Below are positions 10,801-22,950 of a stretch of 64,000 bases of DNA, one piece after another. The number at the start of each line of letters is the position of its first letter. Position 1 is the stretch's first letter. A model generated the notes under the pieces. That model had not been told where the DNA came from and did not search any database. It was given only the letters and a program-made list of their open reading frames with translations. This stretch comes from Gnetum montanum (taxonomy: Eukaryota > Streptophyta > Gnetopsida > Gnetales > Gnetaceae). The position numbers and the translations under genes are program-made. The stretch is taken from assembly GCA_015680685.1 (NCBI GenBank), contig MNCI01009116.1, positions 5,447 through 69,446 on the forward strand. The letters run 5' to 3'.

Positions 10801-13800
10801 ATCTGAGAAATTATGGGTTTCCAATATACATAAACTACATTTTAACTATGTTTCAACTCTTTGAGGCAAATGTTGACAACCGATTTTTAACTAAGCAATT
10901 TATTTGCCCCAAAATATAACAATATTTGGAATGTATTGCGTAGGATGGTTATTCATGATTATGCTGGTTTGATTTTCATGTGCAGTAGTCAAGATGCCTT
11001 TTCATTTTCTGTAGGTAAAAGCTGTGGAATTGGCAGGTTGTGACTGGATACATGTGGATGTGATGGATGGGCGGTTTGTACCAAACATTACCATTGGACC
11101 CTTAGTAGTCGGTGCATTAAGACCTGTAACAGATTTACCTCTGGACGTGCATTTGGTAATAGTTCATTTTCTTTAATTCGGGATTTTCCTGGTATAATTT
11201 GCAATTTCTTTTTGCCTATCATAAATATAATCAGATGCCAATTGCCTTTGTTGCTGGCTATCATCCATTGTGTTTTCAAGTCCTCATAGTTCAATATTTA
11301 TTACTGTACCTCATTAATACAGATGATCGTTGAACCTGAACAACGTGTGCCAGATTTTGTTAAAGCTGGTGCGGATATTGTTAGCGTGCATTGTGAGCAA
11401 TCATCTACGATCCATTTGCATCGGACTCTAAATCAGGTGAAATCTTAACATATCTGATTAAAGTTGGATGCAAAGCTATATTGCGCAATGTTATATTAAA
11501 CGAATTATCTGGCAACCAACATCACTTGTGTAGAATCACACTGAAAAAAATATCCTCTCTTATCAATTTTTACTTATCAACCATGCTTATCTTCAAAACC
11601 TATTTAATCTTTTCTATTCATTTTTTAAAAATGTTGGCAAAAAATAGTACAATGGAGCATATGGATAAAAAAAATAACAATGTTCGAGAGAAAACACAGC
11701 AGAAAAAACCTGATGAAAATAAACAAAATGCAGAATCAAATTTGGAACTCAAACAGAAGCTGATACAAAAGGGCAAATAAGAAAAACAAGATTTACGAGC
11801 TAAAATCCTCATATTAATGGAAGGAAACCTCCATAGGATAAGCCTAGCTCTTACTGCTCAATTGATCCAAGCAAGGTGCTTAGATACAATGACCAGGGAT
11901 TTAGCTCTTAAATAAGCAAAAGCCATGTTACAAACTTTGAGAAATATATGGAGGTTATCCTTAAAAAAAGATCTCAACAATGTAGAACATTTCAGAGAAT
12001 CACCTCTAAAATTAAAAACAGACCCATAGAACCATCTAGAAGAACCCTTTAACTAACACTAGTTCATCCTTTAAAAGTCATATTTATCAATTAAACAAGA
12101 AAGATACAAGATTTAGCTTTACATTCATAACAAAAAACACTCAACATAAATTGTATGACTATTATTAAATATCTACTTTTAAATTCCACATTCTGGGCTT
12201 GTAAAACATTTGAAATGGCCTGTGTTACTACGTTTTGCATTCTCCTTCTGTCCAGTGTATGTGCTTCTAAAAAGTAGGAACTGGAAAAGGTTCGTGTTAG
12301 AGGTAATATTTAGCTTCTAAAGTGTTCGAAAATTTTGTAGCAGTTGAAGATTGAAAACCTTTAGTGGTCAAAGATTAGTTGGTAGCCAGATCGACATGAT
12401 TGCTTCTTAATCACTAATATCCTACCAAACCTAAGAGAAGTTTTGCTGAGGTTTTCTTCGAAGAAAATGTTTTACCTTTATCACAGTTTTGACTAAGGCA
12501 TTTTGTGAGTTTCCGTATAGATATTACAATTCCTTATTTATCTATTGGTAATGTATCTCCTCATGATGTGAATTGGTTTTATTTACTCTGCACTTTTTTA
12601 TAAATCAGTTGGCCCATGTTAGGATAAGGTTTTTCTTTACAGTCAACATCTTGGTGTATTTATCCTGTAAATATAGGCACTGGTTAAGGTAGGTGAAGGA
12701 TTTGACAATAAGTTATTATGGCCTGCTGTTTACCTGACCAAAGTCCCTGGATGTATATTTTTTAACCGTAATTAAATAAAAACACAAAATATTTTAATCT
12801 GCCCCTCCAAATATTTAAACTTAGTATGTCTATCTCCTTCCCTCCATCTCATTTTTACGTAGGTGATTTGGAGGCTTACTGATTTATGATGTCATATTAG
12901 AATTTTAAACATGAATTTGTGTAATTCTGGACATTGAAGTTTTATTACTGTTTCTGGAAGGTGCGGTTTTATCTGTATGTTACCTGTGGTCCTATGCATT
13001 TCAGATCAAAAGTTTGGGAGCAAAAGCAGGAGTAGTTTTGAATCCAGCAACCCCATTAAGCTGTATAGAATACGTGCTTGAGGGTAAAATCCATATCTAC
13101 CGTCCATTTATCAAAATTTTAGATATAATGCCATGTTTTAGTATTTTGACTATGGGATTCCCTGGCTTAATGGTAAGGAGAATATCTCCTTGCCACTTCA
13201 TATCCCACCTGTGCCAGCTGGGAGTATTGTAAAATAGCTATTCATGTTGAGCGAGGTAGTTGAGCTGGGCTGGAAAGAGCATTGCCAAATTATTACCAAA
13301 CAACGGCTTCGCTGATGGGATAGACCACGAGGATTTTTTAAGATATACGTTTTAGTTTTATTACTGTTTTGATTCAGAAATAATTAATGCTTCAAAAAGA
13401 CATGTCTGAGAATGGTCCTTGTCACTGATGTTGTGGACAGTTGTAGACTTGGTGTTGATTATGTCTGTCAATCCTGGATTTGGTGGGCAGAGTTTTATAG
13501 AAAGCCAAGTCAAGAAAATAGCTGACTTGAGGAGAATGTGTGTTGAAAGGGTATGGAAATACATATCTTTTCATGCTTTAGCTACTTCTTGAAACTGTAA
13601 TGTAGTTTGGACGACATATTGGTCTTCATAGACAGTGTTTCACACGTAACCTAATTGCAAAGAGTCATTTTCAGGGTGTTAATCCATGGATTGAGGTCGA
13701 TGGTGGTGTTGGTCCTTCAAATGCCTACAAGGTTCTCTCTATATAAATATACACAAGCCATTGTCGAATTTTATGACTGACTGCTTATTACATCTTTTAT

Positions 13801-14164
13801 TATCATTGTAATACCAGGTTATTGAAGCTGGGGCCAACGCATTAGTTGCTGGATCTGCCGTGTTTGGGGCAAAAAGTTATGCTGATGGTAATTTCGGAAA
13901 TTTAATTATTGATGTTAATGACATTGTGAAGTAAACACCATTTAACACATGATGCATATCCACTTCCTACCCATGATGTTGAAACGTGAATGTGTATACT
14001 TTTAAAAAATTTGTTTGTAATTCCAATAGCAAACGTCTTACTCTTTATATAGTAGTTGCAGTGTTACAACGATCGACTTTTGTGAATCCTAACTTTGGTG
14101 TCGCTCCTGTGCAGCCATCAAAGGCATTAAGACAAGCAAGAGACCTACACCAGTTGCTGCATGA
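7871..14164 (+). CDS. RPE: Ribulose-phosphate 3-epimerase, plastid type (9 exons, 281 aa)
   Basis: Interconverts ribulose 5-phosphate and xylulose 5-phosphate in the Calvin-Benson cycle and plastid pentose-phosphate pathway. Exons: 7871-7983, 8668-8779, 11015-11155, 11323-11436, 13005-13083, 13441-13550, 13675-13731, 13818-13887, 14115-14164. All introns are GT-AG, and the phases join into one frame ending in TGA. Residues 1 to about 50 are Ala/Ser/Pro/Arg-rich with almost no acidic residues, as in a chloroplast transit peptide. The enzyme starts near [20 protein letters not shown]. Metal and catalytic positions are present: [22 protein letters not shown] and WIEVDGGV. So are the phosphate loops NPGFGGQ and [10 protein letters not shown]. 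The C-terminus, [11 protein letters not shown], matches plant plastid enzymes, and 281 aa is their usual length. The frame is also open upstream of 7871, but that start gives the standard transit peptide. An AATAAA at 14813-14818 is a possible poly(A) signal. The gene appears intact. Confidence 0.97.
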
Positions 14165-15387
14165 CTAAAATCTAAAAGACTTCCACAGTCCAGATTTTAT
14201 TACGGCCTTATGCTGTTTATTTTTTCTTCAAAATAACACGGCAGTATGAACGCAATTGTTAACCCCAAAGCAGCTACCCGAAAGCTGTATGATATTTATC
14301 CTTGTTTGGCTTACAAAAATATCAAACAAATCCGAAAGTCTTTATTAGCACCAGTGGTGAAAACCTGTAGAATGCACTCGGTAATTTGTCTAGAACTCAA
14401 AGTCGACATTTGCAATTCCATATTCTTTCGTTTGAAAAGGATCAGCAGTCAAATTCTTCACAAGGAAACAAAATTTTGTACAATGTCAAGTTTCTGCCTC
14501 AAAATTTAGGCCTTGAAGTCCAATAGATATGTGTATGAGATGACCCTGAATAATTTACGATTAAGTCGATGTTGGCTTGTTAATATGTAAAACTAGAAAA
14601 TAACACATTTCCGGGGTGTTTTTTTATGCTGAATAATATGATGCTTAAATTCTTCATCTTTTTACGACGTATGCTTCTGCAAGCCATTCATATGGCAAGG
14701 AAATATGTCTGTGTGAACCATTATATGGAATGTAATTACCAAACCTACCTCGAGTCTTTTGCTGGAAAATGATTTTGATAAGATGTTTTGGTTTGTCATG
14801 TAAAAATTGCAAAATAAAATGTTGTACGACAAGAGATTAAGCTTTTGTGTATTCATCCACCCTTCTCACCCTTTTTGGACCATGGATGGAGGGATAAGGT
14901 TTGAACCTCCAAGTGAAGGTACAAATAATAGGAGGGCTATTGGTACACAATTGAACTTTGTTTCGGTTATCAATGCCATATCTAAGGATTATTCCTCTTT
15001 CCCTAGGGTTCCCCTACGCTATCTTTGGATAGATCTTAAACCCTGTTATTACAGAATTCTTCACCAAAATCAGTACCTTAGAGATTGCAATTTGCAGTTT
15101 GGAAGAATAAAATTCAGATTTAGTCCTATATGTGTTTGGTTTCTCTTGATCAATAACCCAAGTACGCATCTGTAAACATACGGTAACATCTTTTAAAAGT
15201 ATACACAGAAACTCCTGCAGATCTCCTTTATGAAAAGGATACATTGTGAACATGAAAGAAAACAAAGTGAGAAATGAACAAATTTCTTTAGAGCAAGTTG
15301 AAAAAGAGAATTGTTTTGAATCTTAACCTTTGTGTATGTCTAGTAAATCACATCATCCTTAGAGATAACAACTTTCCATTCCATCCC
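14165..15387. other. RPE 3' flank and intergenic spacer
   Basis: The first part is probably 3' UTR of RPE. No coding frame with recognisable motifs is present. The ORFs up to about 120 codons have no convincing composition. The stretch ends at the target-site duplication of the large LTR retrotransposon. Confidence 0.5.
15383..15387. repeat. Target-site duplication, left copy (ATCCC)
   Basis: Five bases immediately left of the 3' LTR, identical to 30684-30688 at the other end. Five base pairs is the normal duplication length for Ty3-type integrases. Confidence 0.9.
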
Positions 15388-15733
15388 TGTAGTGATCGAA
15401 AATGTCGGCGGTTGGAAGAACGTCGGGGGTTGACGGACGTGATAGTTCCAACTCCATATCCGTGGGAGGGCGGTGCTGGGTGTGTGCGGACACAGGGTAC
15501 CCTAAACGGTCTGGTTGATCAAACAGGGACTTACGTTGGCGTCAATATAGCCTTTTGCAACGTAAATAATGCGAAATGCGAGATAATGCTTACGGGTAAA
15601 TAAAGCAGGAGAGAAACTGTAAAAGTTGCAACAGTAATACGGAATAATGCTTAAAGATAAACAAAACAGAAAATAATGCAAAGAAACAAGACACCAAATG
15701 GGGGATAAAGTAGAGTGGTTAGAAATATGCACT

Positions 15734-15917
15734 GCTCTAAAGCTACAAACTTGTTCGGTCAGGATGGATATAATCGGTTGCTCCAAAGCTACAAACTTGT
15801 TCGGTCAGGATGGATATAATCGGTTGCTCCAAAGCTACAAACTTGTTCGGTCAGGATGGATATAATCGGTTGCTCCAAAGCTACAAACTTGTTCGGTCAG
15901 GATGGATATAATCGGTT
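15734..15917. repeat. 46-bp tandem repeat, four copies, in the left LTR
   Basis: Four nearly identical 46-bp units start at 15734, 15780, 15826 and 15872; each begins GCTC(C/T)AAAGCTACAAAC. The right LTR has a single diverged unit at 29339-29384. The expansion therefore took place after the element inserted. The four units are almost identical to one another. Confidence 0.92.
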
Positions 15918-16299
15918 GCACAACGTGACGGAGTACAGAAGCCTCGAGAGCAATTGAGGTGCATCGGAAAAAAAAAAGAGCTATGCGCTTGGACGCGGAC
16001 TTCACGTACAAACAATGCAGGGCTCTACCAAGGTGGTAGAACGGAGACGGGAATCTTACGCCAGCTGAAAGAGACTCTCTGTTTCTAATGTTAGATAGAT
16101 GACTTTGCTTATTACCATACCGGCCAGAGGGGAAATCTTTGTTTCAGATTTTCAAAGTTCCCACTACTTGGAAGCTGTTTGCTTCCGGAAAGATGCGAAC
16201 TCTTTTGAAATTGCCAACTTTACAAATTGCAAACTTTTCCAAATTGCGGGTATTTTTTTAGTAAAACATTGCGGACTTGTTATATGCTGTTTGCCAGGA

Positions 16300-16307
16300 T
16301 ATTTATA
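16300..16307 (-). promoter_or_regulatory. LTR TATA box (left LTR)
   Basis: TATAAATA on the - strand, conserved in the right LTR at 29767-29774. Its place inside the LTR and downstream of the palindrome cluster fits a U3 promoter. Confidence 0.6.
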
Positions 16308-17266
16308 GGCCTGAAGGTAAGCAAAAAAAGCAGTTTAAATGCTACGCGCTGTAGGCTTGTGCTATCTTACAAGTGCTACTTGAGCCATCTGTGACCGTTG
16401 GGCTTACAAGACCATTGCAATGAGAACCTGCCATGCAATAACTACAATCCCGCCACGCCGTAATCGCGTCGTCAGCGTTTGGGGACATGTGCCAACGGTT
16501 TGATTAGGTGGAGTGCATTGATGTCGCACAACCACCTACATGCCTCGCTGTGCTTGGTGACGTAGCATGCTAGACGTAGCGTAGCACATTGTCGCATGTT
16601 CTGCTGTCTGTTACATGCTTGCTACACTATGTTACGCTACATAGCGTAGAGTAGCGTAGCAACCTGCCTTAATCGCAAGAGTTTTGCTGATTTGCAAACC
16701 ATTCTCCTACGATGCAAGTTTTACGAACTTTGTTGACTTCGCCTTTCGAACTGCCTTTTGTCTCTTCCGTAGGATTGCTACGCCTTGTTGTGCCATGTAG
16801 CTCAGCGTAGCATAACAGCAGACATGGTCCGTCACTTCCTGACGAAAAAGGACATCACTGCAGAACTTGAAATTGGGCGAGGGGAGTGGGTAGTGAAGTC
16901 ATTGTTGTGCTACGCTGTGTGACGTTGCATAGCGTAGCACTTCGTTCCGCCATCGTCTTCTAAAACTTGCTACGCTACATAGCGTAGCAGGCTTCATGAC
17001 TTAGAAAACTTGCCGAACTATTTCTTGTGCATCCAGGATGTCGTCGCCGATTCTACACGCTGTTCCTGAGCAGGCTGTCGGCTGTTTAAGCTACTTTGGT
17101 GGGCGGGCAGGATGGTACAGAACCTGTCCATGCTCAAAGTAGAAAATTTGCCGAACTGGTCGACTTGGACTCAAAACGTTCTTCTCCCGATGAACTGCCA
17201 TTGTGCTGTGCGGATTGCAAGATCCTACTGAGGCCAGGATGACCCCGCATTTTTTAGGGTGTTTCA

Positions 17267-17279
17267 TTGGCCCCTCTTT
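17267..17279 (-). other. Polypurine tract of the Tat-like element
   Basis: On the - strand it reads AAAGAGGGGCCAA and directly adjoins the 3' LTR, where the primer for plus-strand synthesis is expected. It supports the LTR boundary at 17266. Confidence 0.75.
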
Positions 17280-18244
17280 GTCGACGTTTGGAGAACAGGC
17301 TCGATGGACGTCGGCAAAGAATACGAAACACCACAGCAGACGAAATGCTAAAGTTGTCACTTAGTGAGTGCTGGGACATCACTTGGCCGTGCTTGAGAGT
17401 GTTGCATTGGTTTTGCGAAGATTAAGGCAGAGAGCAGAGATGATGTTTAGCCGAGTCCCTCGTCGGAGTGCTCTGAGGGGCTCGTTTGCGTTTTCATCTT
17501 TGGCTGGCGTTGTTCTTCAGCCTCTTGTAGGCAGGTGTCCCCTCCGTAGGATGAGTTGCGTTACATCCATGGAGGGTTCTAACTTGCCTATTGCAGTCTT
17601 CCGCACAACGAGCTGTGTTATGCGCGTGCTGGAATTTGCACTCTCAAATAGCCATGTTAGTCGAGGCACTCGCTTCACGACGCTATAGCCTTTACTGCTG
17701 TAGTGGGATGCGTCTACGGGTATGAGGTTTTGCTGGCTGCTGGCATTGTTGGTACTCTTGGGCACCGTTGCTGGTGTGAGATGCCCAAAGCAGGGAGGCC
17801 AGCAACAGTCCTGGCAGCATCGGTTGCTGGGGAGCTGGTCCCCAAGGCACCGAGGATGCGGATGCACTGGAATCCTTACCAAAGGAATGCGTGCTTAGTT
17901 CAACTATGAGATCAGCTACCACATAGCTGAACATTGTGCGAGCCGAAACCTTAGCAGGGAACTGAAGAGCAACAATATTGTGGCTAGGCCACAATACTGT
18001 CAGCACCTCAGAAGCAGGAATGAGACCAAAAACTACCGTCAGGGCGGTGAGCCGTGGCGACGATAGGTTCGAAGGGCCCGTATGACATCATACGATGTCT
18101 TCGAAGGGTCTGCATGACACCGAGGGACCGTGTTCTCCTTGCATCGAGAACTGCGTCCTGGAGCTGCAATGTCCCACCTGCGCATCAGTATCACGCTGCT
18201 TCATTCAACGTGTATCTGATGGTGGTGCGTGTTGAGGTTGTGAC
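17280..18244 (-). mobile_element. Untranslated 3' region of the Tat-like element
   Basis: No recognisable coding region is seen. Several frames of about 60-120 codons are open on both strands in this GC-richer stretch, but none has a known motif. Tat elements often have long sequence between integrase and the 3' LTR. Confidence 0.5.
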
Positions 18245-18545
18245 GCGAACCCAGTTTAAGCTCTTGGTAGACTGTGTGCTGGTTTAAGGTCCCAGCAGAC
18301 CGCTGTGCTGGTTTAAGGTCCCAGCAGACCGTACATGCTAGTTTTACGTCATAGCGGATGTGCAATGCCAGTTTATAGTCATAGTGGACTAACAGTGCCA
18401 GTTTTACGCCGTGGCGGGCAATTGTTGCCAGTTTAACTTCATGGCACACGCTGCTTGGTGCTGCTAGTTTATCGTCATTGCGAACACTACCTGGTGCAAC
18501 TGCCAGTTTATCGTCATAGCAGACGGTTGCTGTTGTTGCCATTGC
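18245..18545. repeat. Degenerate ~30-40 bp tandem repeats 3' of pol
   Basis: About eight to nine imperfect copies of a unit with the core GCCAGTTTAxxGTCxTxGC followed by GGAC or AGAC. Spacing varies from about 28 to 45 bp. Units of the same type recur at 22185-22620 inside the insertion that splits pol. They carry no coding signal. Confidence 0.8.
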
Positions 18546-18548
18546 ACT

Positions 18549-19606
18549 TCAGACGTAGTACGACTTGAGGTATGTATGGTTCATCGGGTTGGTGAATTCA
18601 TTGCCATCCATGTCTGCCAGCTTGAAGGCTCCATTCCCAAAGGCTTTAGCGACCACGTAAGGACCTTCCCAGTTGGCTGAGAACTTACTTACATGCTCAC
18701 GGACGGCCTTGAGGACGAGGTCTCCCTTCTGCACTAGCCGTCAATGCGAGTCTGCACAGTGCTTTTGCTATTGTTTGTTCTGGTAGTGCTCGATTCGTCT
18801 CAGCGTCTGCATGCGTTCCTCCTCCACCGAGTCGAGATCGATGGTCCATGATTCGTTGTTCTGGGCTTCACTTACGGCGTCGGACAGGATCACTCAAAGT
18901 GAGGGTACCTGCAACTCAAGAGGCAATACAGCTTCAGATCCATAAACAAGACTGTAAGGGGTCTTACTCATTGCAGTTCTACAAGTCATTCGATAGGCCT
19001 AGAGGACGTAGAGTATTTGCTTGTGCCACCACCATTGCTAAGCATCCGCTTCAGTAAGTTGATAATGGACTTATTTGTGGCCTCCACCTGCCCGTTCGCC
19101 TGCAGATAATAAGGGGAAGAAAATGATTGTTTAATGCCTAGATTACTACAGAAGGTTCGGGTTTCCATACTGCTGAACTGTGGTCCATTGTCAGTCACAA
19201 TAGTCATCGGAAGCCCAAAGCTAGTTACGATGTTATCGAGGATGAAATGGCAGATTTGCTAAGACGTCGTTTTCCTCAGGGGAATAGCTTCCACCCACTT
19301 AGTAAAATACTCTGTGGCAGTGATAATGAAGCTATGCCCTGCGGAGGACTTAGACGTGATAGGCCCTATGAGGTCTAGTCCCCATCGTTGGAAGGGCCAA
19401 GTAATTTGTGTTAGGTGCAGGTCTATAGGTGCTATGTGTATGAGGTTTGCGTATCTCTGGCATGTGTTACATGTCTTGACCTTCGACAAGTAGTCACGCT
19501 CCATGTAGGGCCAATAGTACCATAGGCGTCTAATTTTCATAGCCATAGCCCTGGGTGCTATGTGTCCACCACACAACCCTTCGTGAACCTCATTAACTAC
19601 CTTTTA
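18549..19606 (-). pseudogene. Decayed Ty3 integrase of the Tat-like element
   Basis: The zinc-binding HHCC pattern (HEGLCGGH then CNTCQ) is followed by the catalytic core: first Asp in RWGLDLIGPI, second Asp in TIVTDNGPQFSS, and Glu in NGQVEATNKSI. All three catalytic residues survive. In-frame stops separate it from RNase H (19604-19606) and interrupt the core at 19259-19261. A frameshift lies near 19050-18990. The C-terminal segment, with NWEGPYVVAKAFGNGAFKL, ends at 18549. The reading order follows directly from the RNase H. Confidence 0.93.
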
Positions 19607-20440
19607 TGCTTGCTTACCGCCCACGCATGCTAGCAATATCCCATCGTAGGATCGTCGACACAGGGTGTCATTTCCCATGAGCACGTATTGCTGAGCACAT
19701 TTTCGGATTACATCTCTTTGAGCCGATGTCAATCCACCTAGGGATTCGCCATGCTGTAAATAAGCTTTAATGTTATCGTACCACTCCGGGGTGTCCGCAG
19801 TGTCAACAAAGGCCACGTGTTCCGCCTGAGTGATAGGCTCCACGCATTTTATGATCGCAGTTGGCAAGTTTGCCAAGGAATGCGATGGGATGTTTAACGC
19901 GAGGGTAGCTAAGGCGTCTGCTACAATGTTCTCATTGCGTGGCACATGTTGCACATCAGTAGTTACGAATTGCTTCAGTAAGGTTTTTACTAGGTCGTAG
20001 TATGGTTGCAGATGCGTAGCCTTGTAAGCGTAGACTTCGGTGATTTGATTCATGACTAGTTGAGAATCTCCCCGGATCGCTAGGTGTTGTACATGCAGCG
20101 CGTGGGCAGTTAAGAGGCCTCTGAGTAGCCCCTCGTACTCTGCCACGTTGTTGGTGCAAGGGAACGCAAAACGATAAGCGGATGGGTACATTTGCCCAGA
20201 GGGGAATGTGATTGTGGTAGCGGCACTACCTCCTCGCATGGTTGAGACGTCGTCGAAGTGTAAGGTTGCCTCGAAATGCGACGGGACGATGGCAACATTG
20301 CTAACGTATTCTTCTGGGAACTCGAGATCTATGGTTGCTTGGTCGTTGATTGGCGAGGTTGCAAGTTGGGTTGCTATGGCTTGGCCCTTTGTCGACAATT
20401 GACTTACATAACGTAGGTCGAGCTCCGCGGTTATTGCTTT
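19607..20440 (-). pseudogene. Second RNase H-like domain of the Tat-like pol
   Basis: An open stretch of 264 codons from 20398. It contains FDDVSTMRGGSAATTI (altered form of the first acidic motif), FPCTNNVAEYEGLLRGLL (conserved Glu), LAIRGDSQLVMNQI (conserved Asp) and VPRNENIVADALATLA (final Asp). This domain, sitting between the RT-linked RNase H and integrase, is the hallmark of the Tat lineage with a duplicated RNase H. It is the best preserved part of the element. It is joined in frame to integrase apart from one stop. Confidence 0.88.
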
Positions 20441-22067
20441 CCATCAGGCTATTCTGCTACTTTCGTACAGGTTGCCAGTGATAGCCCAGAGTATGTTACT
20501 TTTGCAAATGATGTTGGTTGTGCTGCGGAATAGGTAATTCCGCCACTTTTTTAGCACAAACACTAAGGCTAGGCAGTTCCTCTCCACCTCATTGTATTTT
20601 TCTTCATATGCTATTAGTGTGTGGCTCAGGTAATACACTGGTATCTCAGAACCGTCGTCCTGCTTCTGACATAGCAGTGCGACTATGGATGCGTCGAAGG
20701 TGGCAAGGTATATGAAGAAAGGCTTGTTCCTTTGTGGCAGGTGTATCGTTGGGAGGTGTGAGAGCTCCTTCTTCAGGTTGTCGAAGGCTTGTNACCGTTG
20801 GGAGGTGTGAGAGCTCCTTCTTCAGGTTGTCGAAGGCTTGTTGACACTAGGTTGTCCACTCGAAGTCAACCTCCTTCTTTAGAAGATGTTGCATGGGGTG
20901 TAACTTGTCAGTCAAACTTGCTATAAACCTCTGAATGAATTGCACTCTACCCTGTAAACCACGTAACTCTTTAAGATTTGTAGGGGGGGCTAGATTGACG
21001 ATGGTCTTGACTTTGTTTGGGTCCACCTATATTCCGGCCTCTGATACTACAAACCCTAACATGCGTCCGGTCTTGACCCCGAAGATACACTTCTTAAGAT
21101 TAAGACGTAAATCGTGCCTTTGGCAGCACTTGAGAACTAACTCTAGATCGCGTGGGTGGTGGGCCGCCTCTTTGGACTTAACCAGTATATCATCCATGTA
21201 ATCGTTTAATGTTTCTAGGATGTAGTCGCTGAAAATGTAGGTCATGGCTCATTGGTAGGTTGCTCCAACATTCTTGAGCCCAAAAGGCATCATGGTATAG
21301 CATAAGGTTCCCCATGTAGTCATGAAGGTTGTCGACAGCTGGTGCTCTGGGTTGATGCGGATTTGGTTGTATCCGGAGAAACCATCCATGAAGGATAGCA
21401 AAGCATGACCAGCTGTGGTGTCGATGAGTTGATCGATGCTTGGGAGTGGAAAGTTGTCTTTGATCGTTGCCTTGTTCAAGTCTCGAAAGTCTATACAGAT
21501 TTGTATCCCTCCTATTTTCTTCGAAACCACAACGATGTTGGACACCCACTCTGAATAGTCAACAGCACGGATGAAACCTGCTCGGTATAACTTAGTGATT
21601 TCGTTCCTAACAGCTAGTGCAATTTCTGGCTTAATCTTACACGCCTTTTGCTTGACTACCCTTACGTGTGGGTCTAGGATGATGTTATGCTGAATCAGCT
21701 GTGGATCCAGACCCGGCATGTCGCCGTATGACCATGCGAAGACATCAATGTGATCCTGCAAAGTTTTAACTATGCCCTCGTGTATTTGTGTGTCTAGGAG
21801 GAAGCTAAGTCTTAATGTCTTCACCTCCCTTCTTGACATGGTTACGGGTATCTCGACAAGAGGATCCTTGGTTACATCCCCGGCCTCTAAATCTAGGGCA
21901 TGGACCAGGTGTCTGGGCCAATCTGGGGGTGCTTCTAGGGTTGCTATAGTGTTAATCGTAATCGACCCCCAGTCAATCATGTCGGGGTTCAACTATCTCA
22001 CGAGCTTGCCTTGCGGCCCTACTAACATTAGAGGTGTGGAAAGGGCATGACGGGTTTCCATCTCTTG
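20441..22067 (-). pseudogene. Decayed reverse transcriptase/RNase H of the Tat-like element
   Basis: An open stretch from 21992 includes VVSKKIGGIQICIDFRDLNK and motif A (FMDGFSGYNQI). It is stopped at 21249-21251 by a TGA in the place of a conserved codon just before AMTYIF. It resumes with the catalytic motif YMDDILVKS (about 21200) and FVVSEAGI. A further TAG follows at once, then VDPNKV and the RT-linked RNase H (about 20950-20440), which has several stops and a frameshift. A single N at 20793 lies between two copies of a 46-bp segment and probably breaks the frame artificially. Confidence 0.92.
20747..20841. repeat. Duplicated 46-bp segment around a single N
   Basis: 20747-20792 is repeated exactly at 20796-20841, with ANACC-like joining bases including the N at 20793. 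Most likely two overlapping contig ends were joined without merging. Confidence 0.8.
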
Positions 22068-22075
22068 CTTGACCT
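22068..22075. repeat. 8-bp direct repeat, left flank of the pol insertion
   Basis: CTTGACCT, identical to 24357-24364. On the - strand both copies read AGGTCAAG in the same pol frame, so removing one copy plus the insertion would leave pol in frame. Probably a target-site duplication. Confidence 0.6.
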
Positions 22076-22184
22076 GCCATCATAAGATGAAAGCCTGGGT
22101 AAGGATCATCAGAGATTGTGTGAAACGTAAATCTGCAAAGCAACACCAAGATGCGACTTGCTAAGTAAGGCGATGTAAAGATTG

Positions 22185-22620
22185 AGAGTTTGCTAGTTTA
22201 AGGTCGTGGCATACCGCCAAGGCACAAGAGTCTAGAATTGTTAAATATATGTAAATCATTGATGTGAAGTGCGAAGTTGTGTAACCGTTGATATGTGAAT
22301 GCCAAACTGTTAGTTTAGTGTCATTTCGGACTGCCATATTGTGACATGCAAAATCTTGATATGAAAAATAATAACAAGAATGAAACTGCGAGTACAAAGG
22401 GTATTGAACTGCTAGTGCGAGAATGAAGACATGAAACTGCTATAAAATATGATACCACCTATGTTGAGGCGTACGAGGTAACTACTAATGTAAGGACTTA
22501 GTTAGCCTGACATCATTGTGGACTGCGATTGTTATGAGTCGAAATTACTATTTTGGGTCCTGAGGAGCGTAATCATGTTAGATTTGTTAGTTTAAGGTCT
22601 TTTCAGACCTTTAATCGAAA
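22185..22620. repeat. Dispersed AGTTTA...GTC repeat units in the pol insertion
   Basis: Units such as GCTAGTTTAAGGTCGTGGC, GTTAGTTTAGTGTCATT and GTTAGTTTAAGGTCTTTTC recur here at wider spacing than in the array at 18245-18545. Their presence ties the insertion to the same or a related element family. Confidence 0.6.
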
Positions 22621-22950
22621 ACAAACATTATTATATTAGTTTTCAGGAAGGCGAGTAATTGGCCTGAAGCATGCCAAGGTTTAAATGCTAATAGTGTCGT
22701 GATGTCGTGGCGAGCATGCTACGCTGCACGCCGCGCTCTGCATTAATCGGAGAGAGAGAGAGAGAAAGTTTCCTCATTTTGCCACTACTGCCAAAAATAG
22801 GGATTGAACCCTGGTAATTTCAACATTTTCACCGTAAAAGCGCAGAATCCTCATTGGAGCACTCAGCGATTTCGAAGCGTGGAGCAATTGTGTTAATCGA
22901 TTAGCAAGGCGAATTTCTAAGGCGAAGGTCGTAAATCTGCAAGCAGGGCC

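Larger units (their letters stand above)
15388..17266 (-). repeat. 3' LTR (left) of the Tat-like element
   Basis: It aligns with 28992-30683 from end to end, with frequent transitions. It is 187 bp longer. Most of the excess is three additional copies of a 46-bp unit (15734-15917), and most of the rest is a segment near 16960-17025 missing from the other LTR. The - strand TATA box TATAAATA is at 16300-16307. Upstream of it in the direction of transcription (16500-17000) is a cluster of GCTACGC/GCGTAGC palindromes. Confidence 0.93.

Noticed and set aside
13120-13330. Possible small transposon in RPE intron 5
   Set aside because: GC content differs a little from the surroundings, but no terminal repeats or duplications were found.
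17368-17688. + strand frame of 106 codons in the Tat 3' region
   Set aside because: No motif, GC-rich stretch with frames open on both strands. Not supportable as a gene.
22752-22765. GA microsatellite as a functional element
   Set aside because: Short simple repeat, expected by chance in plant non-coding DNA.
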